Below are positions 9,547 through 21,180 of a stretch of 64,000 nucleotides of DNA, one piece after another (the stretch's first letter is position 1; every line of letters starts with the position of its first letter). Source of the DNA: Bacteroides sp. (GTDB taxonomy: Bacteria; Bacteroidota; Bacteroidia; Bacteroidales; Muribaculaceae). Location: NCBI GenBank assembly GCA_014802105.1, contig JAAVCX010000009.1, positions 59,982 through 123,981 on the forward strand, in the 5' to 3' direction. Position numbers and translations under genes: made by a program. The notes beneath the pieces were generated by a model that did not search any database, was not told the origin of the DNA, and worked only from the letters and a program-made list of their open reading frames with translations.

Positions 9547-11247
9547 ATGTGGTTTGTCGAAACATTCCGTCACACACCGGCTCTCGCCGTGTTTCTGACG
9601 ATAGGACTTGGCTTCCTGCTCGGTAAGATCAAAATCAAGGGTATCGCGCTCGGCACAGTCACCTCGGTGCTGATTGTCGGTGTGCTTGTCGGGCAGATGG
9701 ATATTAATGTCGGGGGGCCTCTGAAGACGGTCTCATTTCTGCTCTTCCTGTTCTGTATCGGTTACAGTGTCGGCCCTCAGTTCTTCAGATCTCTGCGCGG
9801 CGACGGTCTCAAGCAGGTGATCTTTGCCGTAGTGGTCTGTGTCCTGATACTGGCCACTTCGCTTGGGGTGGCACTGCTCTTTGGTCTCAATCCGGGACAG
9901 GCTGCCGGCATGATGGCCGGAGCCTCAACCGCTTCACCGGTGGTGGGGGCTGCCGAGGATACGCTCAATTCCCTGGCCGGCGATCGCGATGCTGTGAGCG
10001 GGATGATAGCGGCTATTCCGGTCTGCTATGCCATGACCTACGTTTTCGGTACACTCGGGGCTGTGTGGTTGCTCGGCTATGTGGGGCCGGCCATGATGGG
10101 TGGCATTGACAAAATCAAGGCCATGACCCATGAGCTCGAGAAAACGTTGAGCCCATCGGCCGGGAATGATCCGGCAAGCTTCAATGCCTGCCGTCCCGTA
10201 GCTTTCAGAGCTTATATCGCCGACGGTGAACTGATGGAGTCTCAGCACACTGTCAGTGAGATCGAACAGGAGTTCAGAGCCGGCGGACGTCGCATCACTG
10301 TCGAGCGTATCGAGCGTGCCGACGGGTCGGGGCGTGTCGATCTGATGACACCCGATACCGTGATCTATCCGGGCGACACGGTGGTACTGGCCGGACGCCG
10401 CGAGATGATGGTTGGCGACATCGACCGTCTGGGTCACGAGGTAGCAGGTGTCGATCTGCTCAACTTTCCCGTCGAGGATGTGGATGTCACCGTCGCCCGC
10501 CAGTGTCCTGCCGCGACCATACGCGAGCTATTTGACTATGAGTGGATGGACGGAGTTGATGTCAAGAGTATCAAGCGCAACGATGTCCCGTTAAATCCGC
10601 TCGCACAGACCACCCTACAGCCCGGCGATATAGTTGAGCTCGTGGGGCGTAAGAAAAATCTCGACCGCGCGGCCTCGATGATCGGTTATGCTGACCCGGC
10701 CACGGTCACTACCGACTTTGTGTTCATAGGTCTCGGTATACTTCTGGGTGGCCTGCTGGGCGCTCTCTCGGTCACTATCGGCAATGTGCCGGTGAGTCTC
10801 GGTGCGAGTGGAGGTGCTCTGGTGGCCGGTCTGCTGATGGGGTGGCTGAGGTCTAAGCGCCCGGTCTACGGTTCCATACCTAAGGCCTCGCTCTGGGTGT
10901 TCAACAATCTCGGGCTCAACATGTATATCGCTGTGATCGGTATTGCTTCGGGCCCATCGTTTGTGAGCTCGTTTGCCGAGGTGGGGCCCAAGATCTTTGT
11001 CGCCGGACTCATAGTGACGCTCGTGCCTCTGTTTCTGGCTATACTTATCGGTCACAAACTGTTTAAGTTTCATCCGGCTGTCACGCTGGGTTGTTGTGCG
11101 GGTGCCCGCAAGACCACGGCCGGTCTCGGCGCCGTGCAGGAACGACTCGGTAGCACTGTCCCGGCGCTGGGATATACGATCACCTACGCTGTGTCAAACA
11201 CTCTGCTCATTATCTTCGGCATAGTTCTCGTGCTGCTGACGGCGTGA
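9547..11247 (+). CDS. AspT/YidE/YbjL-type transporter (two membrane halves with two central RCK_C-like domains)
   Basis: 566 aa; duplicated TM halves, GFLLGKIKIKG...GASTASPVVGAAED, TTAGLGAVQE, central TrkA-C-like repeats. Confidence 0.88.
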   Translation: MWFVETFRHTPALAVFLTIGLGFLLGKIKIKGIALGTVTSVLIVGVLVGQMDINVGGPLKTVSFLLFLFCIGYSVGPQFFRSLRGDGLKQVIFAVVVCVLILATSLGVALLFGLNPGQAAGMMAGASTASPVVGAAEDTLNSLAGDRDAVSGMIAAIPVCYAMTYVFGTLGAVWLLGYVGPAMMGGIDKIKAMTHELEKTLSPSAGNDPASFNACRPVAFRAYIADGELMESQHTVSEIEQEFRAGGRRITVERIERADGSGRVDLMTPDTVIYPGDTVVLAGRREMMVGDIDRLGHEVAGVDLLNFPVEDVDVTVARQCPAATIRELFDYEWMDGVDVKSIKRNDVPLNPLAQTTLQPGDIVELVGRKKNLDRAASMIGYADPATVTTDFVFIGLGILLGGLLGALSVTIGNVPVSLGASGGALVAGLLMGWLRSKRPVYGSIPKASLWVFNNLGLNMYIAVIGIASGPSFVSSFAEVGPKIFVAGLIVTLVPLFLAILIGHKLFKFHPAVTLGCCAGARKTTAGLGAVQERLGSTVPALGYTITYAVSNTLLIIFGIVLVLLTA

Positions 11248-11296
11248 CATGGATAAACTCATGTCACTGAAAAGATAAACGGTGGCGTCGATACGA

Positions 11297-11372
11297 ATAC
11301 AAGGCGTGCCATGTCAACAGTTGCCGACCTGATTTTCAGGTCTGAGCATCAGTGACATGGCACGTCTTGTAT
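11297..11372. repeat. 20-bp inverted repeat (one G-T wobble) around a 36-nt loop; palindromic element copy A, also possible bidirectional terminator
   Basis: ATACAAGGCGTGCCATGTCA ... TGACATGGCACGTCTTGTAT, between two convergent genes. Confidence 0.8.
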
Positions 11373-11403
11373 CTATAGGGTGAGATGGGTGTCGGGGTGG
11401 CGG

Positions 11404-12015
11404 TCAGCAGTCGCGCTCGAAGATCTGAGAGGCGATCGTGTCGGCTGTGTGTATGAGCGGTACCAGCGGGGTGTTGAGTATGGCCTGACGGTAGCTGCGG
11501 TCGATGTCGATCTGAGTGGTGTCGACAGCCCATGGCCCCATGTGCCAGCGTATGGCGAGGATTTCATCATCCTCCAGGTCAAGCCCCATGCGCATGAGCA
11601 TCACCACCGATTTCTCGCCGTGACCTATGGGGAGCGACTTGTAGCTGATCTCATATTCTTTGACATCTTCCCACAGGCCGATCTCGTTTTTACGCTTGCG
11701 GTTGACCAGGGTATAGATGTTGGCCTTGCACACGTCGTGGAGCAGCGAGGCGAGTATCACCGACTCGGCCGGGAGATGTTTTTCCATCTCGGGGCGTCGA
11801 GCCAGAATACCTTCCCTGACCATCATGGCGGCGTCGTAGACATTGAGCGAGTGTTCTACCAGGCCTCCCGGATGGTTATAATGGTTGCGCACTGAGGCCG
11901 GAGCTTCAAAAAAGCCATAGGCCTCGAGGTCTTCGATGACATATTCGATATTTTCGCGGCCGGTAGAGCGGAGCAGTTGGCAGAAACGGTCTTTATTGGA
12001 GGCGTTGTTGTCCAT
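11404..12015 (-). CDS. HD-domain protein, putative hydrolase
   Basis: 'HNHPGGLVEHSLNVYD', 'ASLLHDVCKANIYT', 'GHGEKSVVML'. Confidence 0.8.
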   Translation of the reverse strand: MDNNASNKDRFCQLLRSTGRENIEYVIEDLEAYGFFEAPASVRNHYNHPGGLVEHSLNVYDAAMMVREGILARRPEMEKHLPAESVILASLLHDVCKANIYTLVNRKRKNEIGLWEDVKEYEISYKSLPIGHGEKSVVMLMRMGLDLEDDEILAIRWHMGPWAVDTTQIDIDRSYRQAILNTPLVPLIHTADTIASQIFERDC

Positions 12016-12037
12016 TTATCGATAGGGTGTGAAAGAG

Positions 12038-12601
12038 TTACTTGAGCTTGAAGGTGACGCTGCATCCCGGCAGGCCGGCCGAAATGAGCGAGTCGGCCAT
12101 TGCAGGGGTGACCTCGCCCACTTTGTAGGGGAGGGAGACTATCTCGGTGACACGGGCGTCGGGCACTATCGCGGCCTTGAGCTCTTCGGGCGTGGGGGCC
12201 GAGGTGAGGTCGTGGTAGCGTGAGTAGGTGTAGGAGATGAAGCGCGTGTCGGGCGAGATGCCGCGTCGGTCGAGCAGCCAGCCGTCGTGGAGCACGACAG
12301 GCATTGAGGCGCCGGTGATGTCGGTAGGCGCAGGGTAAGAGATCAGACTCCCGTCGACGGGATTGACGGTGATGGGCACCAGAGCATCCACATCGATAGA
12401 AGTGCGGTAGATCTGAGCCTGGGGCAATGCTGCAAGTCCGGGGCCGTTGTAGATCCTGATGGGTGAGGGAGGAAGAGCCACAGCCCCGGTTGAGGAGGCG
12501 GAAGTATCGGCAGCATTGGCATCCTTAGATGTTTTGCAACCCGAAGCCGCAACTGAAGCTAAGGAGAGGGCGGTCATGGCCGCGAGTGAGAGCATTTTCA
12601 T
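12038..12601 (-). CDS. lipoprotein of unknown function
   Basis: signal peptide with lipobox ASVAASGC; C-terminal YKVGEVTPAMADSLISAGLPGCSVTFKLK. Confidence 0.7.
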   Translation of the reverse strand: MKMLSLAAMTALSLASVAASGCKTSKDANAADTSASSTGAVALPPSPIRIYNGPGLAALPQAQIYRTSIDVDALVPITVNPVDGSLISYPAPTDITGASMPVVLHDGWLLDRRGISPDTRFISYTYSRYHDLTSAPTPEELKAAIVPDARVTEIVSLPYKVGEVTPAMADSLISAGLPGCSVTFKLK

Positions 12602-12635
12602 AAGCTGAATATTGGGGTTCAGGCACTGTGATTAT

Positions 12636-12743
12636 TGAACTGATCTAAACTTATTACAAATTAACAATTCGAGACGAAGGGTTAATTCAAAGAATATTTC
12701 AGTTCTGATTTTTAACTTTCTGTAATTAGTTTAGATCAGTTCA
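12636..12743. repeat. long inverted repeat, 16-bp perfect core extended to 23 bp with one mismatch, 62-nt spacer
   Basis: TGAACTGATCTAAACT (12636-12651) and AGTTTAGATCAGTTCA (12728-12743). Confidence 0.85.
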
Positions 12744-12801
12744 TTACATTTCGCCAAGTCTTCTTGTGAGCAGTCGGTAGTCTTGAGATTACCTGTCAGG
12801 C

Positions 12802-15222
<2,421 letters not shown>

Positions 15223-16926
15223 TTACTTCACGAGGATCTTCTTGATGTCGGTGCCCTGGCGACGTATCACGATAGTGCCTGCGGCGGGCTCGGAGATGCG
15301 GATGCCCTGGAGGTTGTAATACTCGACGGGAGCGTTGCTGTTGTCAATATCAGCAGCTATCTCGTTGATCGACGCGGGGATGATGTCCTGGACAAAGCTG
15401 GTGTTGTTGAAGGTAAACTGGGTAGCGTCAGAAGAGGGGAGGACGATGATAGAATAATTGAAGCTGGGCATATCATAGTTGGTGCCGTTGTTGCGGGCGA
15501 TACCCATACCGCCGGGAATCTCCTGCTTTCTCCACGCATCGATGGGGGTTGAATACTCCTCGCCGTCGAAGAGGCGCGAAGCCACGCTGATAAATCCACC
15601 GTTGGCGTCGCGGGTCATCTTGCTGATGAAGAGGTCGTCGTTGGTAGTCACGGCACCTACGGGAATTTCATAGTTGGGCTTCTCCTCTTTGGTCTCATCG
15701 CTGTTGGTGAACTCGGTCTTACCCTCGTCGACAGCATCGGCTACAACTGACACGAGCGAGAGGTCAGAAGCGTTGAAAGTGGCTACGAACACGTCGGTAG
15801 CACCCGTCACCTGAGCTCCTTCGCCGGCTTTGGCCGAGGGGATCTCCATGTCGGCCGAACCTACCATGTAGATTTTGCCACCCTCTACGAGCAGGGTGCT
15901 GATGATGTTGTGCTGGTTGACGTTATCAGAATGTTTTTTCTCGAGCTTGGTGAGCTTTGAGGGGGTGTTGAGCACATAGAGCTCGGTCTCGTTGGTGTTG
16001 ATGTTCATCTCCTCTGAGAAACTACCGTTCTTGACGGTGAGTTTGCCTGAGCCGGTGGGCACGAACGAGGTGTAAAGCTGACGGGCATACAGGTAGAAGG
16101 TGATGTCGCCCGATGAAACAGAAACCTCCAGAGGGCTCTGGCTCTCGGCGCTCATCTCGATTGTGGCGCTCTTGAGGGTCTCGAGATCGAGGCTTATCAC
16201 TGCTGAATTGGAAATGTCGGCATAGAGCCATCCCTCTTCAAGCTGATAGGAACCGTCGATAGTCAGATCGCCTACTTTGGTAGAACCGGTGTAGGTGGCG
16301 GCGAAATAGAGTTTGCCGTCGTAGGCCAGGATCTGGTTGATATTGAAGGAGATCATGTCGGCCGTAAAGTACATCTCTTCGTTGGCCAGGGCGGGAAGCA
16401 CTTCGGGGACAAACGACATGGCCTCGACGAAATTACCCTCGAGATCATATTTGGCGATAAATGAGGCCTGCTTATACTTCGAGTATTCACCCCATGACTG
16501 GAAACCCTTGAGGGAGCCGGTGGCACCGCTGGCATCCTTGGACTTGAAGGTGATTTCTCCGGCAAACTGACCGGCTACGTAGAGGTTGTTCTCGTCGGTG
16601 GTCATGGAGGTCACTGCGGCCGAGCCATCGATCATGAAGGCGAAGTAAGGCGCGAGGTTCACGTCATAACAGAGGACGTAAGCGCTGGTGTAATCGCTGT
16701 CGAAGCTGTAGGTTGCCTGGCTGGTAACAAATTCAAACGAACCGTCAAACTGGCCGCCGATAAAGAATTTGTTATTGTCGGCCGATGCACACGCAGGATT
16801 GCTGTAAGTGGGTGTTTCCTGAGTGATGTTGATTGACTTGGAGCTATTGGGATTGAACGATGGAACCGTAGCCGATGCACTGATGGCGAAAGCGGCTGCT
16901 AATGCACTGAGTAAAGTTTTCTTCAT
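15223..16926 (-). CDS. secreted/surface protein of unknown function with C-terminal YNLQG-type tail
   Basis: signal peptide; C-terminus 'VEYYNLQGIRISEPAAGTIVIRRQGTDIKKILVK'. Confidence 0.75.
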   Translation of the reverse strand: MKKTLLSALAAAFAISASATVPSFNPNSSKSINITQETPTYSNPACASADNNKFFIGGQFDGSFEFVTSQATYSFDSDYTSAYVLCYDVNLAPYFAFMIDGSAAVTSMTTDENNLYVAGQFAGEITFKSKDASGATGSLKGFQSWGEYSKYKQASFIAKYDLEGNFVEAMSFVPEVLPALANEEMYFTADMISFNINQILAYDGKLYFAATYTGSTKVGDLTIDGSYQLEEGWLYADISNSAVISLDLETLKSATIEMSAESQSPLEVSVSSGDITFYLYARQLYTSFVPTGSGKLTVKNGSFSEEMNINTNETELYVLNTPSKLTKLEKKHSDNVNQHNIISTLLVEGGKIYMVGSADMEIPSAKAGEGAQVTGATDVFVATFNASDLSLVSVVADAVDEGKTEFTNSDETKEEKPNYEIPVGAVTTNDDLFISKMTRDANGGFISVASRLFDGEEYSTPIDAWRKQEIPGGMGIARNNGTNYDMPSFNYSIIVLPSSDATQFTFNNTSFVQDIIPASINEIAADIDNSNAPVEYYNLQGIRISEPAAGTIVIRRQGTDIKKILVK

Positions 16927-17028
16927 AAGCTATTGGAAATTTTTATTTGGGGTTTCTTATAAACAGGTGCGCAAAGTTAATAAATTCCCTATAATTAGAT
17001 GGTTAATCGTTGAAAATTTTTGCAATTT

Positions 17029-18324
17029 TTATATCTTGAGCTTGTCAGCGATAGCCGAGAATTTTTCAGCGATCTTGTCGTTACAGAGGTTGTTGATGCT
17101 TCCGGCATGGGTGTGATGGACTGTGCGTTCGGGGCGATAGGTGCCGTCCTGGACTTCGAGACCCACTTTCTTATATGCCTCACGGAAGGGAACTCCGCTG
17201 AGCACCAGGCGGTTGACTTCCTCGACGGTGAAGAGGTAGTCATAGCGCGGATCATCGGTGATATTATCTTTGACCGAGATATGTTGCAACATGAAGTCGG
17301 CCATGTCGAGACACGAGACGAGTTCGCCCGTAGCCGGGAAGATGATGTCCTTGAGCAGTTGGAGATCACGGTTGTAGCCCAGGGGCAGATTAGCGGTGAG
17401 CAGGGCTATCTCGTTGGGGATAGATGTCAGGCGGTTGCACTTGCCTCTCATTATCTCAAAGACGTCGGGGTTTTTCTTGTGGGGCATGATGGATGACCCG
17501 GTGGTGAGCGAGTCGGGGAATGAGACGAAGCCGAAGTTCTGACACATCCACATACATACATCCATGGCCAGATGACCCAGAGTAGAGGCGATGGAAGCGA
17601 TGGCCATAGCGGCGGCGCGCTCGGTCTTGCCGCGCGACATCTGGGCGGCCACCACATTGTAGTGGAGCGTGGAGAAGTCGAGCAGGCGGGTGGTCATCTC
17701 GCGGTCGAGGGGGAAGGATGAGCCGTAGCCGGCGGCCGACCCGAGGGGGTTCTGATTGGCTATATTGTAGGCGGCCACGAGCATCTGCATATCGTCGGCC
17801 AGCGACTCGGCGTAGGCTCCAAACCAGAGGCCGAACGACGAGGGCATGGCTACCTGAAGGTGTGTGTAGCCGGGCATGAGTTTATCCTTATGCTCTTCGC
17901 TCAGAGCTATCAGTCGGTTGAAGAGTCGCTCGACGGCGCGGCCGATTGAGCGGAGCTCGTCGCGCATGAAAAGTTTGAGATCGACGAGCACCTGGTCGTT
18001 GCGCGAGCGGCCTGAGTGGATCTTCTTTCCTATGTCGCCAAGGCGCGAGGTGAGCATGAACTCAACCTGGGAGTGGACATCCTCGACTCCTTCCTCGATG
18101 GTGAACTCGCCGCGCTCGATGATTTCGGCTATTTCGCCGAGAGCTTCGAGGAGTACTTTAAGTTCGTCGGCCGAAAGCAGGCCGATGCTCTCGAGCATCC
18201 TGATGTGGGCCATGGAGCCCTGCACGTCGTAGCGGGCCAGCTGCAGATCGAGATTGCGGTCGTTGCCTACTGTGAACTGTTCGATCATCTTGTCGGGCTC
18301 GAAGCCCTTGCTCCAGAGTTTCAT
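17029..18324 (-). CDS. argH: argininosuccinate lyase
   Basis: 'GRSRNDQVLVDLKLFMRDE', 'GSSIMPHKKNPD', 'PGYTHLQVAMPSSFGLW'. Confidence 0.96.
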   Translation of the reverse strand: MKLWSKGFEPDKMIEQFTVGNDRNLDLQLARYDVQGSMAHIRMLESIGLLSADELKVLLEALGEIAEIIERGEFTIEEGVEDVHSQVEFMLTSRLGDIGKKIHSGRSRNDQVLVDLKLFMRDELRSIGRAVERLFNRLIALSEEHKDKLMPGYTHLQVAMPSSFGLWFGAYAESLADDMQMLVAAYNIANQNPLGSAAGYGSSFPLDREMTTRLLDFSTLHYNVVAAQMSRGKTERAAAMAIASIASTLGHLAMDVCMWMCQNFGFVSFPDSLTTGSSIMPHKKNPDVFEIMRGKCNRLTSIPNEIALLTANLPLGYNRDLQLLKDIIFPATGELVSCLDMADFMLQHISVKDNITDDPRYDYLFTVEEVNRLVLSGVPFREAYKKVGLEVQDGTYRPERTVHHTHAGSINNLCNDKIAEKFSAIADKLKI

Positions 18325-19388
18325 AAGTTTATATTGTTGAGAATCAGTTTATAGATTTGGATTGCTTGCTCGATTTCCGACAATAGTACATACTCGTCGG
18401 CCTTGTGGCTGCGGGAGGACTCTCCGGGCCCGATCTTGAGCGAAGGGAAATCGTGCATGAGCGACATGTCGCTGGTGGTGGGCGACACGAATGGTTTCAG
18501 GCCGAGCGCGAGGCAGGCTTTGACCAGGGGGTGGTTCTCGTCGATCACCGAGGCCTTGACACGGGTGGAACGAGGGGTGAGTGTCGAGTATTTCACCTGA
18601 GAGCGCAGGAGTTCCACCACTTCCTCGTTGCTCTGAGCATCGGTGGTGCGTATATCGGTGACCCATTTACACTCGTCGGGAATGGCGTTGTGCTGCCAGC
18701 CGGCCGAGATCTGGGTGACGTTGAGGCTCACGGGGCCGAGCACCGGTGACACTGCGGGAAACTCGTAACGGCGCAGACGCTCTATATCCTCGATGGCACG
18801 GTAGATGGCGTTGATGCCTTCGCCGCGGGCAGCGTGGCCGGTCACTCCGGGGGTGAGACAGTCGAGCACCACGAGGCCGCGCTCGCCTATGGCCGGTTGC
18901 ATGCCGGTAGGCTCGCCGACGATCGCACAATTGATGTCGATCCCCAGAGCGTGGATGGCCGGGAGGAAAGCTCTCATGCCTTTTTCGCCTCCTACCTCCT
19001 CCTCGGCCGTGATGGCGAGCAGCAGGTTGAAGGGGAGAGCTGCGCCGCGCAGCTCGAGGAAGACACTGATGAGCGAGACGGCCGAGGCTCCCGCGTCGTT
19101 GCTGCCGAGCCCATAGAGCCGGTCGCCCTCGATGTCGGGCGAATGAGGGTCGTGGGTGTAGCTCCCGGCCGGACGCACGGTGTCATGGTGGGAGTTGAGC
19201 AACAGTGTAGGACGGGCAGGGTCATAGTTGTCGCTGAGAGCCCACACATTGTTATGGACACGCCGCGGAGAGGCTCCTGCCCGGGTGAGGTAGTCAATGA
19301 TGACGGTTGCCGTGGCTGCCTCCTCGCGTGAGACCGAGGGGGTGGCTATGAGCGAGCGCAGAAGGGTGATTTCAGGCCTGAGGGTCAT
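18321..19388 (-). CDS. argE: M20 family N-acyl-ornithine/N-acyl-citrulline deacylase (ArgE-like)
   Basis: M20 motifs 'LLLNSHHDTVRP', 'GLGSNDAGAS', 'TAEEEVGG'; in arg operon; start reset to MTLRPEITLL (ATGA overlap with argB). Confidence 0.88.
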   Translation of the reverse strand: MTLRPEITLLRSLIATPSVSREEAATATVIIDYLTRAGASPRRVHNNVWALSDNYDPARPTLLLNSHHDTVRPAGSYTHDPHSPDIEGDRLYGLGSNDAGASAVSLISVFLELRGAALPFNLLLAITAEEEVGGEKGMRAFLPAIHALGIDINCAIVGEPTGMQPAIGERGLVVLDCLTPGVTGHAARGEGINAIYRAIEDIERLRRYEFPAVSPVLGPVSLNVTQISAGWQHNAIPDECKWVTDIRTTDAQSNEEVVELLRSQVKYSTLTPRSTRVKASVIDENHPLVKACLALGLKPFVSPTTSDMSLMHDFPSLKIGPGESSRSHKADEYVLLSEIEQAIQIYKLILNNINL

Positions 19389-20191
19389 TCCGAGAGGATT
19401 GTGCCGGTGGAGTTGAGCAGATTGGCTGCGTGTTTGATGATTACGTGGGCGACTCCTTCGCGGATGGCTTTGAAGGAGTTGTCGAGTTTGGGTATCATGC
19501 CTTTGTTGACGGCTCCCGTGGCTTTGAGCTCGGCATAGGATGAGGGTGTCAGCGAGGCTATGAGCGAGTCGGGGCGGTCGATGTCTTCCATCACTCCGGG
19601 CTGCTCGAAGCAATAGATAAGGTCGGTCGGGGCTATCCGGGAGCAGGCGATGGCTACGGCGGCGGCTACCGAGTCGGCATTGCAGTTGAGCAGGGAGCCG
19701 TGGCCGTCGTGGGTGATGGCGCAGTAGACGGGGACTGTTCCGGCCTTGAGCAACGAGTCGATGAGGGGGATATTGACACCTGAAGTGGAGATGTCGCCTA
19801 CATAGCCGTAGTCGATGGGGCTTGCGGGACGGCGTGAGGCCCGGATAGCGTTGCCGTCGGCTCCGCTGAGTCCGAGCGCGTTACACCCTGCGGCCTGGAG
19901 CATGGAGACGATGCGCTTGTTGATGAGGCCGGCATAGACCATGGTGACCACATCGAGTGTCTCGCGTGAGGTGACGCGTCGACCGTCGATCATGGTGGTA
20001 GGTATCTCGAGGCGTTGGCTCAGACGGGTGGCTTCCTTGCCGCCACCGTGGATGAGTATCTTCCGGCCCGGCATTGCGGCGAAGTCGGTGATAAACGAGG
20101 CGAGGGCTTCGGGGTTGTCGACGATGTTTCCGCCGATCTTGACCACTTTGATGACGTCGTGGGGAGTCGGAGTGTTTGACCGGGCGTTCAT
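19385..20191 (-). CDS. argB: acetylglutamate kinase
   Basis: 'VVKIGGNIVDNPEAL', 'LIHGGGKEATRL', 'GLSGADGNAIRA'. Confidence 0.94.
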   Translation of the reverse strand: MNARSNTPTPHDVIKVVKIGGNIVDNPEALASFITDFAAMPGRKILIHGGGKEATRLSQRLEIPTTMIDGRRVTSRETLDVVTMVYAGLINKRIVSMLQAAGCNALGLSGADGNAIRASRRPASPIDYGYVGDISTSGVNIPLIDSLLKAGTVPVYCAITHDGHGSLLNCNADSVAAAVAIACSRIAPTDLIYCFEQPGVMEDIDRPDSLIASLTPSSYAELKATGAVNKGMIPKLDNSFKAIREGVAHVIIKHAANLLNSTGTILSE

Positions 20192-21141
20192 AGGTCTTCA
20201 AGTATACGTTTGAGCACGACCTGGGCCGAGATCTCTCGGTTGGCGGCCTCGGGAATGACGATGGAACGTGGCGACTCGATGACATCGTCGGTGACGATCA
20301 TGTTGCGGCGCACGGGGAGACAGTGCATGAAGAAGGCATTGTCGGTGAGAGCCATTTTCTCGGTGTCGACAGTCCAGGCACGGTCGGTGGAGAGCACTTT
20401 GCCATAGTTGGGGTCAGCGTAGGCCGACCAGTTTTTGGCATAGACGAAGTCGGCTCCCTCAAGGGCTTTGCGCTGGTCATACTCGACGCGTGCGTTGCCG
20501 ACAAACTCGGGGGCGAGCTCGTAGCCCTCGGGGTGGGTGATGACGAAGTCATAGTCGGTGGCGTTCATCCACTCGGCAAAGGAGTTGGGCACGGCCTGGG
20601 GTAGCGCGCGGGGATGGGGAGCCCAGGTCATGACGACTTTCGGGCGGGGCTTGGTCTTGTATTCCTCAATGGTGATGAGGTCGGCAAAACTCTGGAGAGG
20701 ATGGCGCGTGGCGGCTTCCATGGAGAAGACGGGACGGCCTGAGTATTTGATGAACTGGCTGATGACACGCTCCTCATAGTCCTCGGCCTTGTCTTTGAGG
20801 CCGGCGAAAGAGCGCACACCTATAATGTCGCAATAGCTGGCCATCACGGGAATTGCTTCGAGGAGGTGTTCGGCCTTGTCGCCGTCCATGATTACGCCTC
20901 GCTCGGTCTCGAGTTTCCAGGCTCCCTGGTTGACATCGAGCACGATGACGTTCATGCCGAGGTTCATGGCGGCTTTCTGGGTGCTCAGACGGGTGCGCAG
21001 CGAGGAGTTGAAGAATATCATCAGGAGGGTCTTGTTGTGACCCAGATGCTGATAGGCGAAACGATTGGCCTTGACCTCGAGGGCCTCTCTGACGGCTGAG
21101 TCGAGGGGGCCGATATCATTGACGGTGGTGAAGTGGCGCAT
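20188..21141 (-). CDS. argF': N-acyl-L-ornithine carbamoyltransferase (N-succinylornithine transcarbamylase-like)
   Basis: 'FFNSSLRTRLSTQKAAMNLGMNVIVLD', 'MEAATRHPLQSFADLITIEE', 'FMHCLPVRRNMIVTDDVIESP'. Confidence 0.93.
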   Translation of the reverse strand: MRHFTTVNDIGPLDSAVREALEVKANRFAYQHLGHNKTLLMIFFNSSLRTRLSTQKAAMNLGMNVIVLDVNQGAWKLETERGVIMDGDKAEHLLEAIPVMASYCDIIGVRSFAGLKDKAEDYEERVISQFIKYSGRPVFSMEAATRHPLQSFADLITIEEYKTKPRPKVVMTWAPHPRALPQAVPNSFAEWMNATDYDFVITHPEGYELAPEFVGNARVEYDQRKALEGADFVYAKNWSAYADPNYGKVLSTDRAWTVDTEKMALTDNAFFMHCLPVRRNMIVTDDVIESPRSIVIPEAANREISAQVVLKRILEDL

Positions 21142-21180
21142 TGTTGGGATACAGTATGGAATATTGGGTATAGAGAGGGG

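Noticed and set aside
18321-19613. 430-aa version of ArgE with a 75-aa Arg/His-rich N-terminus
   Set aside because: The extension is out-of-frame argB sequence; the true start MTLRPEITLL overlaps the argB stop by ATGA.
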